Shown here piece after piece: positions 28,092-36,288 of a DNA stretch of 64,000 nt. Numbering within the stretch: the first letter of the stretch is position 1; every line of letters begins with the position of its first letter. Under the pieces are notes generated by a model. The model did not search any database, had not been told where the DNA came from, and saw only the letters and a program-made list of their open reading frames with translations. A program made the translations under genes and the position numbers. The DNA lies in NCBI GenBank assembly GCA_900466475.1, contig UBMI01000007.1:390569-454568 (forward strand), given 5' to 3'. Source of the DNA: Hyphomicrobiales bacterium. GTDB lineage: Bacteria; Pseudomonadota; Alphaproteobacteria; Rhizobiales; Rhizobiaceae.

Positions 28092-29462
28092 CTAGATCCG
28101 GTCACCGCGAATGACAGCTTCCGCCGCCAGCGAGACCGCGAGAAGTGCATCGTCGCGATTAGCCGGAGCCGAGAGAAGGAAGCCGACCGGCATATCCGCC
28201 TCGCCCTTGCCGCAGGGGATGGAAACGCCGCACCAATCCAGGAAATTACCGAGCGCCGTATTGCGCAGCGTCTTGCCATTGGTGGCAACGAAAAGCTCGT
28301 CGTCACGCTCCAGTGCGGCAATCGGCGGCGCGACATGGGCAACCGCAGGGAAGGCGATCAGGCGATTGCCGATCAGTCGCTCGGTATCGGCGATCAACCG
28401 GGCGCGTGCAGCAAGAATGGCGATATAGTCGGGCATGCTGGTCTTTTCGCCGAGACGGGTGCGCATGACGACGCGATGATCCATGCGCGCGGCCTCCGGC
28501 CCTGCAAGCCTTTCGCGATGGAGAGCGAAGGCTTCAGCAGTCACGAGCGCGCCATGTTTTGCCATCAGCGAGATGATTTCGTCGAAAGCCGGGATTTCGA
28601 TCGAACTGATAAGCGCGCCGGCAGAACGCAGTCGCTCGACACCGCCTTCGAAGGCTTCGGCGACACCAGGCCCCAGACCATCGAGCACGACATTCCTGGG
28701 TATGACGATATCGATGCCTTTCAGCGACTGCCGGGTAATGGTCGGGGCGGTCAGACCACGCATGGCGGCATCGATCCATATCGCGTCCTGGACGGACCGG
28801 CAGAGCGGGCCGAGCGAATCGAGGCTCGTCGCCAGCGGATAGACGCCTTCCATGGCATAGCGCCCGCGCGTTGCCTTGTAACCGACGATGCCGTTCAGGG
28901 CGGCGGGAATACGCACCGAGCCGCCCGTATCCGTGCCCATCGCAACCGGTACAAGGCCTGCGGCCACCGCCACGCCCGCACCGGAGGACGACCCGCCGGG
29001 AATGCGCGGTTCATCCTTGCTATGGGGATTTTCCGGCGTACCGTAGTGCGGATTGATGCCGAGTCCGGAGAAAGCGAATTCGCTCATATTGGTGCGACCG
29101 ACCGCCAGCATGCCGGCATTCTTGAGCAGCGTGACGATGGCCGCGTCGTGCTTCGCGGGTGCGTCGTCCGTCAGGACCACCGAACCGGCCGTGGTCGGCA
29201 TGCCCTCGATATCGAAAAGATCTTTCCAGGCAATCGGAATCCCGTCGAGTGCACCGAGCGAGCGGCCGTCACGTATACGCCTGGAGGAAGCATGAGCCTC
29301 CCGCATCGCCCGCTCGCGCAACAATACCGTAAAGACCGCCTTGTCGGCATATTGCTCGATCCCGTCGAAAATCGCGTCCGCGACATCCACAGGATCGACC
29401 TCGCCGCTCTGGATGAGTAGGGAAAGCTGAGCGATAGACATCGCACCGAAAGCAGGGGTCAT
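28092..29462 (-). CDS. Amidase-signature family hydrolase
   Basis: A 456-aa amidase of the GatA/AtzF superfamily. The catalytic triad is recognisable: Lys80 in IAWKDLFD, the cis-Ser in GGSSSG (158-160), and nucleophile Ser182 in TDTGGSVRIPA. It hydrolyses a carboxamide or related C-N bond in the cytoplasm. It is not a GatA of the Glu-tRNA amidotransferase as judged by isolation from gatB/gatC and by its metabolic neighbours. Upstream is a 233-bp non-coding gap and then oppositely oriented small genes, so it probably has its own promoter there. Confidence 0.82.
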   Translation of the reverse strand: MTPAFGAMSIAQLSLLIQSGEVDPVDVADAIFDGIEQYADKAVFTVLLRERAMREAHASSRRIRDGRSLGALDGIPIAWKDLFDIEGMPTTAGSVVLTDDAPAKHDAAIVTLLKNAGMLAVGRTNMSEFAFSGLGINPHYGTPENPHSKDEPRIPGGSSSGAGVAVAAGLVPVAMGTDTGGSVRIPAALNGIVGYKATRGRYAMEGVYPLATSLDSLGPLCRSVQDAIWIDAAMRGLTAPTITRQSLKGIDIVIPRNVVLDGLGPGVAEAFEGGVERLRSAGALISSIEIPAFDEIISLMAKHGALVTAEAFALHRERLAGPEAARMDHRVVMRTRLGEKTSMPDYIAILAARARLIADTERLIGNRLIAFPAVAHVAPPIAALERDDELFVATNGKTLRNTALGNFLDWCGVSIPCGKGEADMPVGFLLSAPANRDDALLAVSLAAEAVIRGDRI

Positions 29463-29695
29463 GGGGAAAGTCCTGTGGATATCGAACAGGATTTACCTCC
29501 TATCATTTGGCAGGACCAGCCCTTGCACGGCTTTTCACGATGATTAGTACGATTTTGTGAACACTGAGTTTGATTTAGCGCTCTTCAATTTACTGCAGTT
29601 AAGACACACATGCGGTGCTGCACGCGGGAGCCGGATCGGCATGCCATTAGCTTGCCTTCCCAAGCCGTATCCCGGTGCATTGCAGGAGACTTGAA

Positions 29696-30028
29696 ATGAC
29701 ACAATCTGAAACTTGGACCTCCGGTCACCAGGATATGGTGCACCAGCATGTGAAGGAGGACGTGAGTTACGGCGAAGCTGAACGCGATTACGCCGACCAC
29801 GTCAGCGCACAGAAGCTGTCGGTCCTGGAGCGGATCGTGGTCGTGGGCGCCCTCGTACTGCTGAGCTTTGTAGGCTTCACAGCACCGTCGGCACAGACAT
29901 CAGCGACCGATCCGATGACGACTTCGGCTATTGAAGAGCAAGCGCCTCCGGGTGATAGTCTGGTGCCACACCACCAGCGCTACGGCCATTGCCGTGAAAC
30001 GAGCCCCTACGCAGACAAGGTCTGCTAA
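29696..30028 (+). CDS. 110-aa hypothetical single-pass membrane protein
   Basis: Start ATG at 29696 with CAGGAG upstream. A polar, acidic first half (about 1-45, His-rich) precedes one membrane helix, IVVVGALVLLSFVGFTA. A Ser/Thr/Pro-rich tail follows that ends in HCRETSPYADKVC with two cysteines. The topology suggests an inner-membrane protein with its C-terminus in the periplasm. No known domain recognised. Confidence 0.6.
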   Translation: MTQSETWTSGHQDMVHQHVKEDVSYGEAERDYADHVSAQKLSVLERIVVVGALVLLSFVGFTAPSAQTSATDPMTTSAIEEQAPPGDSLVPHHQRYGHCRETSPYADKVC

Positions 30029-30100
30029 GGGCAAGCGATTTTCGCCGGGCATGGAATCTTTCGTCTGACGTGCATTTCAAGCATACGAAAGGAAAGAACC

Positions 30101-30541
30101 ATGGCCGGCGGCTTGGATTACGACCTTCACCGCTTCATCGAAGCGCAGAACGGCATATACAAGCAGGCTCTTGCGGAGCTGGAAGCCGGTCGCAAGCGCT
30201 CCCACTGGATGTGGTTCATCTTCCCGCAGATCGCCGGTCTTGGAACGTCTTCAATGGCGGAGAAATATGCCATTCGCTCGGCAGAAGAAGCCTCGGCCTA
30301 TCTCGCTGACCCCATCCTCGGCAGCCGCCTTTTGCGCTGCGTCGAGGCAATCCTCTCCGTCAAGGATCGCAGCGCGCACGATATCATGGGCTCCCCGGAT
30401 GATCTGAAGCTTCGCTCCTCCATGACGCTGTTTGCCGCGGTCAGCGATCACGGCTCGCCCTTTCACAAGGCGATCGATCATTTCTACGACGGAAAATTCG
30501 ACGAACGGACAATTTCCGTCCTGAGTGCCGGCAACGGCTAA
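30101..30541 (+). CDS. DUF1810 family protein
   Basis: A 146-aa soluble protein that matches the DUF1810 pattern: YDLHRFIEAQNGIYKQALAEL, RKRSHWMWFIFPQ, GLGxSSMAEKYAI, PILGSRL, and SSMTLFAAV near the end. A GAAAGGAAAG RBS precedes the ATG. DUF1810 proteins are common in rhizobia but have no settled function. It converges with a 61-aa gene, overlapping by 4 bp. Confidence 0.85.
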   Translation: MAGGLDYDLHRFIEAQNGIYKQALAELEAGRKRSHWMWFIFPQIAGLGTSSMAEKYAIRSAEEASAYLADPILGSRLLRCVEAILSVKDRSAHDIMGSPDDLKLRSSMTLFAAVSDHGSPFHKAIDHFYDGKFDERTISVLSAGNG

Positions 30542-30723
30542 CCTGGAGTATGCTCCAGCGCCGCGATCTCCTCAGAGATTTCCTCGATACGCTGCCTCAG
30601 ATCGATTTGCGTACCGTCGTCCACTTCCTCTTCGCCAAAGCAATAGCGTGCATCGTGCAGTTCGAGTTTGGCTTCAAGCTCGGCGCGTCTGGCATATAGG
30701 TGCCGGAGATAGGTGTAATTCAT
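30538..30723 (-). CDS. 61-aa coiled-coil hypothetical protein
   Basis: A short, charged, almost wholly helical protein (RRAELEAKLELHD, then QRIEEISEEIAALE). It is preceded by GGAGG 5 bp before the ATG, which is the main support that it is real. The pattern suggests two antiparallel helices. Convergent with the DUF1810 gene. Function unknown. Confidence 0.55.
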   Translation of the reverse strand: MNYTYLRHLYARRAELEAKLELHDARYCFGEEEVDDGTQIDLRQRIEEISEEIAALEHTPG

Positions 30724-30795
30724 CTCTGCCTCCAGATTGCCCCCAGATCAGCAGAACGACCATGCAACCCCTAAGGTTCCCTGGCTGCGACAATA

Positions 30796-31419
30796 TCAGC
30801 CGAAAGCGGAGATCGCCACATTGCAGGCTTTTTCAAAATGGCAGGAGCAGCCGCCATCCGCCATGGCCTGGCGGGTAACACGCGCACCCTCAAGCAGCAG
30901 TGTCAGCGTATCGGCGAGCAGTTCCGGCTCGCGCGAACCGGCAGCCATACAAAGGGCCGCAAGACGGTTGCGCTGCATCGCCTTGTGACGCTCGATCAAC
31001 TCGTGCGCCGGATGGCCTTCGCCCTTCAATTCGATGGCAGCGTTGGCAAGATCGCAACCGGCGGGCTCGCCGTTCAGACAGTGAGCTCTGTCCTCGACCC
31101 AGGCAAGCAACTGGCCGCGCGCGTCGCCCGGGTGTGCGGCTTCGAGATCGCGCCAGATCTTCTCGGCTTTTTCGGAGGCGCGGCGCAGTGTCTCGCAGAC
31201 CAGCTCATCCTTGGAGCCGAAATGCCTGTAGAGCGTCATCTTGTTGGTGGCAGCCGCATCCGCAATGGCATCGACGCCAATGCCTCGAATGCCGCGCTCA
31301 CGGAAAAGCTCCGACGCTGTCGAGACGATACGTTCCCTGGGAGGGATTCGATCATCTGAAGCAGCTACGGAGATTTCATTCAATGATTCTGATTTTTTCG
31401 CGGACGAAGTCCTTGACAT
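30796..31419 (-). CDS. TetR-family transcriptional regulator
   Basis: A 207-aa TetR regulator. The DNA-binding helices (about 28-75) read IVSTASELFRERGIRGIGVDAIADAAATNKMTLYRHFGSKDELV, the classic TetR HTH. The C-terminal ligand/dimer domain contains several Cys/His (HCLNGEPAGCDLANAA, GGCSCHFEKACN). That pattern recurs in a TetR_C subfamily and does not by itself show metal binding. Palindromes at 31425-31464 lie directly before its start and the divergent 71-aa gene, so autoregulation and control of that gene are likely. Confidence 0.88.
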   Translation of the reverse strand: MSRTSSAKKSESLNEISVAASDDRIPPRERIVSTASELFRERGIRGIGVDAIADAAATNKMTLYRHFGSKDELVCETLRRASEKAEKIWRDLEAAHPGDARGQLLAWVEDRAHCLNGEPAGCDLANAAIELKGEGHPAHELIERHKAMQRNRLAALCMAAGSREPELLADTLTLLLEGARVTRQAMADGGCSCHFEKACNVAISAFG

Positions 31420-31424
31420 CGATG

Positions 31425-31464
31425 TGACCGATCGGTAACAAATGCATTGTTACTTACCGGTAAC
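31425..31464. promoter_or_regulatory. TetR operator candidates: clustered palindromes
   Basis: Two perfect 10-bp palindromes, ACCGATCGGT (31427-31436) and TTACCGGTAA (31454-31463), flank an inverted repeat GTAACA/TGTTAC (31435-31453). The shared half-site is TTACCG. They sit between the TetR start and the divergent small gene, where a TetR dimer would control both. Confidence 0.5.
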
Positions 31465-31549
31465 ACCACTCTTCGCAGAAGTCAATGCCAGGAGCACTTG
31501 GCAGCGGGAGTGGAACACGGGCGACCGCCCACGAAAGGAGGACCGTACC

Positions 31550-31765
31550 ATGAGAAAGACCAGAGAAGATTTGACCATTTCCGAAGCCCTTCGCGACCCG
31601 CTGATCGCCATGGTGCTCCGCGCCGACGGCGTGAAGCTTGAAGATTTCAAGCAACTCCTTGAGACGGCCGCACACAAACGCGAGCCGCGTCCCTCCACGG
31701 TGAGCGAAATGATCGGGTCCTTTGCCAGCCGCGCCAATCTGCCGGCGATGCCCTGCTTCGGCTGA
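31550..31765 (+). CDS. 71-aa hypothetical protein divergent from TetR
   Basis: The ATG at 31550 follows AAAGGAGGA, a strong RBS; the longer frame back to 31442 runs through the operator and is unlikely. The protein begins MRKTREDLTISEALRDPLI and ends in a short Pro/Cys tail, with mixed helices and no membrane segment. It is probably regulated by the divergent TetR protein. I do not recognise a domain. Confidence 0.6.
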   Translation: MRKTREDLTISEALRDPLIAMVLRADGVKLEDFKQLLETAAHKREPRPSTVSEMIGSFASRANLPAMPCFG

Positions 31766-32288
31766 CCTGACCACTGGCCCCACAAGGCCCGATCGGCACT
31801 GGGGATAAGCCCTGTTCCCAGACGGGCTGCCGCTATCAGGCGGCAGCCCTTGCGATGTCGTGATTGCTCACATCTATATCGATTTCCAATAATTCATCCC
31901 GCGACCTTGAGACGCTCGCCGCCGGGGGCGCCATCCTCTGACAACGCCCACCGGCGGTGGCTCCGGCAAGCCGCAAAAGGGGCGTCGGCTTGCCACTGCT
32001 GACCGCGATGTCTGGCAGGAGACTTGGCCGACATCCGATCAGCCGGTATCGCTAATGGGACGAAAACTCAAACTGCGGCTTGTTGTTCCGTCTGCGGCAC
32101 CGCCGATGCGTGACGGGGCGCCCGCAGATGGATCTGTCGCCTGCAATTACAGCACGTCTATGACGGCACCCGATGCCCGTCCGCGGCAGCCACCGAAGAT
32201 TTCATATCCAGAAATTTTGCGATTTGCTTCGCGGACGGCTATGCCATAGTAATGTAACAGGTTCGCATGATATCAGAGGTATGTTGAA
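31766..32288. other. 523-bp stretch with no convincing gene
   Basis: It holds one strong hairpin near the left end (31824-31849), then sequence without an ORF that has both an RBS and rhizobial codon bias. A 64-codon frame at 32055-32249 has neither. The right end (32260-32288) contains the promoter/RBS region of the IclR gene. No RNA gene recognised. Confidence 0.5.
31824..31849 (+). terminator. Strong hairpin after the 71-aa gene
   Basis: GGGCTGCCGC and GCGGCAGCCC form a perfect 10-bp GC-rich stem with a TATCAG loop, 58 bp after the stop of the 71-aa gene. Only a weak T-run follows (TTGCG), so it may be a Rho-independent terminator of low efficiency or an mRNA-stabilising element. Confidence 0.5.
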
Positions 32289-33122
32289 TTGGACGGAAAG
32301 ACATCCCCCGCAATCCACTCCGAAGATGAAGACCCGGCCGAAGGGACCGGCGCCAAGGGCGCGCGCCGCGCACGCGTCAGCGGCATCGATCGCGCGCTGC
32401 AGGTGATCGACCATCTCTACGAGACGGGATCGCCGGCCGGCGTCTACGCCATCGCCAAGGCAGTAAAGGCACCGCTTTCTACCGTCTATGTCATCGTCGA
32501 CGATCTGGTCGAAAAGAATATGCTGACGCGGCAGTCCGACGGGTCGATCTGGCTCGGCTCGCGGCTCTACCATTACGGCCTCGCCTATGCGCGGTCGCTC
32601 GATTTCATGAGTGTCGCGACGCATGAGATGCATGACCTTTGCCGCCAGGCCGGCGAAACCGTTCAGGTCTGCGGCCGTGACGGCGATTTCATGCTGGTTC
32701 TGGCCATGGCCGATGGCCCCAGTCATTTCCAGGTCGCCTCCCGCGTCGGTACTCGTGTACCGCTCAATTGGACTGCATCTGGCCGTCTGTTGGTCGGGCA
32801 TCTGCAGGAAGACGAGCGGGTCGAGCTCTTCAAGCGCTGTGCCCGCTCCTCGCCGACGGGCCGCGCAGAGATCGATCCCGCAACACTATCGGAATCCGCC
32901 GGAAAAGCCTTTGAATCGCGCCTCTCGATCCAGGCAGGCGAATCCGATTATGCGGTTGCCTGCATCGCCTCGCCGATCTGCGATCGTGAAGGTCAATGCG
33001 TCGCCACCATTTCCATCGTGCTGCCGGAGCAGAAAGCCTTTTCTGACGAAAGCCACTATACCGCACAGGTGCGCAGTTCCGCCGAGCGCATCGAAAAGTT
33101 GATGGGCTGGCGCAGCCATTAA
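32289..33122 (+). CDS. IclR-family transcriptional regulator
   Basis: A 277-aa regulator starting at a TTG with GAGG 9 bp upstream (32276-32279). The N-terminal ~25 residues are charged linker. The winged helix follows (about 30-95: GIDRALQVIDHLYETGSPAGVYAIAKAVKAPLSTVYVIVDDLVEKNML). The IclR effector domain is seen in HDLCRQAGETVQVCGRDG, RVGTRVPLNWTASGRLLVGHL, and SDYAVACIASPICDREGQCVATISIV. It converges on the cytochrome oxidase operon with a 16-bp gap. No catabolic neighbour reveals its target. Confidence 0.88.
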   Translation: MDGKTSPAIHSEDEDPAEGTGAKGARRARVSGIDRALQVIDHLYETGSPAGVYAIAKAVKAPLSTVYVIVDDLVEKNMLTRQSDGSIWLGSRLYHYGLAYARSLDFMSVATHEMHDLCRQAGETVQVCGRDGDFMLVLAMADGPSHFQVASRVGTRVPLNWTASGRLLVGHLQEDERVELFKRCARSSPTGRAEIDPATLSESAGKAFESRLSIQAGESDYAVACIASPICDREGQCVATISIVLPEQKAFSDESHYTAQVRSSAERIEKLMGWRSH

Positions 33123-33138
33123 GCACTATTCGGACGGG

Positions 33139-33948
33139 TCATTCGGCCGCCAGTGGCTCCTTATTGGCATAGTATTGGGCTGCCTGGTCGATTTCCTCCG
33201 GCGTCATCGCGCGAGCGACATTGCGCATCTGGCTGCTGATGTCGTTCTGCCGTGAGCCGGATATAAAGGCCAGAAGCTGGGTCTTCAGATACAGTTCCGA
33301 CTGACCCTCGAGCCAGGGGCTGCCGAGCTTGTTCTCGATGCTGCCATGACAGGAACCGCAAGGCGCAATGCCGCGCGTCGGCGCGCCGCTCGCGACGATC
33401 CGCGGCACAGGATTGCTGCCTGACGGATGAAAGCCTGGAAGGCGCGGCAGGTAGGAATAATAGGCCGCCAGATCCTGCATGTCCTGCTCGGTCAGCTTCA
33501 CGGCAAACGGGCTCATGACGGCGTTGACACGCACACCGTCCTTGAAGTCACGAAGCTGCTTGTAGACGACGCTTGCGTATTGTCCCGCGAGGTTCGGAGA
33601 GTCGGCACGACTGACGCCCGTGGGGCCGTGACAGATCGCGCATCGCTGGGCCAGTGTAGCGCCCCGCCCGATCGCCTCTTCGTCCCGCTTTCTCGGCACC
33701 GCCGTCGCGATCTTGACCAGGGATGTCTTATAATCCGGCGTGATCGTTTCGGAAGGCGTTCCCGGCCGCGGCAATCCCGCGGCCCGACAGATGGAATCCC
33801 AGATGCCCGCTACCTGACCTCCTGCCTCCAGGCGCGGCAGCAGCACAAAGCCCAAACCTGCTGCTACGACAAAGATGCCCGCGGTGACGGTCACGCTCGT
33901 GACCGTCCAGCGATTGCGGAAGCTGATCATCTTTTCGCGAGGCATCAT
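33139..33948 (-). CDS. Membrane-anchored diheme cytochrome c
   Basis: A 269-aa protein with an N-terminal membrane anchor (about 15-38) and two c-type heme sites, CAICH and CGSCH, each followed by a c4-like domain with candidate axial Met residues. It is the last gene of the oxidase operon and overlaps the subunit I stop by 4 bp. It probably donates electrons to the oxidase from the periplasmic side. The neighbouring gene order supports this; the direct redox partner is inferred. Confidence 0.87.
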   Translation of the reverse strand: MMPREKMISFRNRWTVTSVTVTAGIFVVAAGLGFVLLPRLEAGGQVAGIWDSICRAAGLPRPGTPSETITPDYKTSLVKIATAVPRKRDEEAIGRGATLAQRCAICHGPTGVSRADSPNLAGQYASVVYKQLRDFKDGVRVNAVMSPFAVKLTEQDMQDLAAYYSYLPRLPGFHPSGSNPVPRIVASGAPTRGIAPCGSCHGSIENKLGSPWLEGQSELYLKTQLLAFISGSRQNDISSQMRNVARAMTPEEIDQAAQYYANKEPLAAE

Positions 33949-35567
33949 CGTTCTCCCACATAGACTGCGGGCACAGATGTATCGTCACGCACGGCGAGCT
34001 GAAGGATTGGATATCCGTAATTCGTAATGGTCAGCCCGATCATCAGAGCGATCCAGAGACCGTAGCTGTTGAGCGCAGCGGGCACCCTGGTCAGCGGATG
34101 GACGGCGACCGCGAAGCGATATTCCTCGGGCTCTTGCCGCACCGAAAACTGCGTGCGGACCAGAATGGCAATGAAGAGAATTCCCGCCGCGACAAGAATG
34201 AACCCACCGAAGACAGAGAACACGACCGATAGGGCCTCGTTGGCGAGCGCCGGATCGGTATAGTCGAAGAAAGACATTCGACGTGGCATGCCGAGAATGC
34301 CGACATAGTGCCAGGGAAATGTCGTCACGATCATCCCGATGAACCAGAGCCAGAGCTGCAGCCTGACGAGCCCGAGGCTGACGATCTGTCGACCGGTCAA
34401 ATGGGGCCAGAGATCATAGGCGATCGCAAAATACATGATGACGATGGCGCCGCCGAAGATGAGGTGGAAGTGCCCTGTTATCCACTGCGTATTGTGGATC
34501 GACGCGTCGAGCTGGTAGCTCATGTTGATGAGCCCGCCCGCCCCGCCGAAACCGAGCATGATGAAGGAGAATGTCACAGCCAGCATCATGGGGTTGCGCC
34601 ACGGCAGGACCTTCAGCCAGCCGAACATGCCACGGCCGCCGCGCGCGCGGGCGGCGATCTCGATCGACGCGCAGATGGTAAAGACGGTCAAGAGTGTCGG
34701 AAGCGCAACGAGCGCGGTGAAAGCGGAGTGGATGAACTTGAAGCCTGCGCCGACCTGCGGATCGGCAAACGCGTGGTGGATGCCGATCGGCATTGCGACG
34801 ACCAGGAACAGGATGAAGGAAATCCGCGCCATCGTATCGCTGTAGATCCGCCCGCCGATCGACCGCGGCACGATCGTGTAATAGGCGATATAGGTCGGCA
34901 TCAGCCAGAAGTAGACGATGGCGTGCAATGTCCACGAGAAGAACACACGGGCAAGACCTGCATCGATCGTCGACTTGAAGCCCAACGCTACGGGAATGAT
35001 CTGCAGCAGAAGTTCGAGCGCCGCACCGACCGCAGTCCAGCCCCAAAGATAGGAGCCTGCGACATTGGCAAACATCGCCAGCGGGACGGGAGCGCCCGGA
35101 TTGGCCTTTTTCCAGATGCCCAGATTGACGGACATCAATGCCACCCAGATCCAGGAACCGACGACGACCATCACGACGCCGATATAGTAGAACGGATTGC
35201 CGATCAGCGGCGGATAGAATGTGTAGAGAACGGAAGCCATGCCCAGGGCTACCGGAATCATCGCGACGACGGAGCCGACGGCAATCAGCCAGAACCCTGC
35301 CCATGCCCAGCGAACACCGACCAGATTCTGCTTCAGGGAAGACTCGCTGATCGCATAACCGAAGGCCATCGCCACGAGGGTCGGGAATACATAACCCATG
35401 ACAGTGCCATGCGCCGTCAGCGAGCGATAATACCATTCCGGATTGTTGACCCAGGGGGACAACGGGCTGCGGACATACATCTGCCAGGCGCCGAGCAACA
35501 GAGCCAATCCGAAAACCGCAAAGGCGAGCCAGAAATGCGCAAGGATCAATCTGCGATTATGGAGCAC
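33945..35567 (-). CDS. Heme-copper oxidase subunit I, B-family (ba3-like)
   Basis: A 540-aa membrane protein with about 13 helices. Metal ligands can be placed: His53 and His368 for the low-spin heme, His366 for the active-site heme, His215 with Tyr219 (His-Tyr pair in LHAIVYF) and His264/His265 for CuB. The A-family K/D-channel signatures are absent, and the HAIVYFWLMPTY pattern is that of B-type oxidases such as Thermus ba3. It reduces O2 to water and pumps protons, generally with high O2 affinity in this family. Its start overlaps subunit II by 11 bp. Confidence 0.9.
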   Translation of the reverse strand: MLHNRRLILAHFWLAFAVFGLALLLGAWQMYVRSPLSPWVNNPEWYYRSLTAHGTVMGYVFPTLVAMAFGYAISESSLKQNLVGVRWAWAGFWLIAVGSVVAMIPVALGMASVLYTFYPPLIGNPFYYIGVVMVVVGSWIWVALMSVNLGIWKKANPGAPVPLAMFANVAGSYLWGWTAVGAALELLLQIIPVALGFKSTIDAGLARVFFSWTLHAIVYFWLMPTYIAYYTIVPRSIGGRIYSDTMARISFILFLVVAMPIGIHHAFADPQVGAGFKFIHSAFTALVALPTLLTVFTICASIEIAARARGGRGMFGWLKVLPWRNPMMLAVTFSFIMLGFGGAGGLINMSYQLDASIHNTQWITGHFHLIFGGAIVIMYFAIAYDLWPHLTGRQIVSLGLVRLQLWLWFIGMIVTTFPWHYVGILGMPRRMSFFDYTDPALANEALSVVFSVFGGFILVAAGILFIAILVRTQFSVRQEPEEYRFAVAVHPLTRVPAALNSYGLWIALMIGLTITNYGYPILQLAVRDDTSVPAVYVGER

Positions 35568-36114
35568 AGGAAAGCCTCCTCTTGTCCGCCATTTCCGAGA
35601 GGAACTGTTGCTTGTCCACGACCTTCACCCTTGCCCACATGCCCTCATGACCGACACTGCAGAACTCCTGGCAGGGCATCAGGTGGTCACCGGGGGCTGC
35701 AAAGCTTGCCTTCTGGATCGACACGTAACCCGGTACGAGCATCGTATTGATGTTGGTGCCCTGAATGAGAAAACCGTGCACGACGTCGGCGCTGGTGGCG
35801 CGGAAAGTGATCGGCGTCGCGGCCGGCACGACGATGCAGGGCGGCGAGAAGGAATATTGCTGGCCGATCGCCCGAACCGTCACCGAGCCGTCAGGCTCGA
35901 CTGCGCTCCCGAGATTGGACTCGATGAATTCGCCTGCGAGATGGATCGTCGTGGGATCGATGGTCTCGACGGTCACCTGCGGCATCGTTGCATTGTGAAT
36001 GCCTGCGAAAGCTGCCATTCCCGCGAGAAAGACGATGATGAGGACTGCAACTGTCGCCCAGCGCCGTTCGACACGCTCCGAGACTGCCGCTGCCTGATTA
36101 TGCATATCGGTCAT
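35557..36114 (-). CDS. Heme-copper oxidase subunit II with CuA site
   Basis: A 185-aa protein with one N-terminal membrane helix (VAVLIIVFLAGMAAFAG, about 22-38) and a periplasmic cupredoxin domain. The CuA ligands are all visible: His113, Cys148, Cys152, His156 and Met159, in VVHGF and CQEFCSVGHEGM. The ATG at 36114 has AGGAG upstream and overlaps the stop of the 55-aa gene (TGATG); an upstream in-frame start at 36159 would lie inside that gene. A single helix, rather than two, is the B-family (ba3) arrangement. Confidence 0.92.
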   Translation of the reverse strand: MTDMHNQAAAVSERVERRWATVAVLIIVFLAGMAAFAGIHNATMPQVTVETIDPTTIHLAGEFIESNLGSAVEPDGSVTVRAIGQQYSFSPPCIVVPAATPITFRATSADVVHGFLIQGTNINTMLVPGYVSIQKASFAAPGDHLMPCQEFCSVGHEGMWARVKVVDKQQFLSEMADKRRLSCAP

Positions 36115-36281
36115 CAGCCGCTCCTGGGCACGAACACGAGCAGATAGAAAAGTATCCACATGAGGACGACGATCGCGGTCGCTATCCCCGCTACGGCAAG
36201 GGCGCCGTGTGGTCCCTCGGCGACGATCTGTTCGACCAAGGCGTTGTCAGGAGCGTCTGCTGGATCTTCCGAATTGATCAT
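36114..36281 (-). CDS. 55-aa one-helix protein, candidate oxidase subunit IIa
   Basis: Translating the minus strand from the ATG at 36281 (GAGGACGCC before it) gives MINSEDPADA...GPHGALAVAG followed by a membrane helix, IATAIVVLMWILFYLLVFV, and a short PRSG end. The stop overlaps the subunit II start by one base (TGATG), and the upstream triheme cytochrome gene ends 7 bp before it. The Thermus ba3 oxidase has a tiny single-helix subunit IIa that supplies the second helix missing from subunit II; this protein has the right place, size and topology. Homology is not demonstrated. Confidence 0.8.
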   Translation of the reverse strand: MINSEDPADAPDNALVEQIVAEGPHGALAVAGIATAIVVLMWILFYLLVFVPRSG

Positions 36282-36288
36282 GGCGTCC

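Noticed and set aside
28092..29462. Amidase as GatA of the glutamyl-tRNA amidotransferase.
   Set aside because: The triad fits the whole amidase family, no gatB or gatC is near, and the context is catabolic.
32055..32249. 64-codon plus-strand frame in the gene-free stretch before the IclR gene.
   Set aside because: No RBS, Pro/Arg-rich composition typical of chance GC-rich frames, and no recognisable family.
34308..35750. Very long (480-codon) open frame opposite the oxidase subunit I gene.
   Set aside because: It is antisense to a clearly conserved membrane protein; its composition (His, Asp, Arg-rich) is that of a shadow frame.
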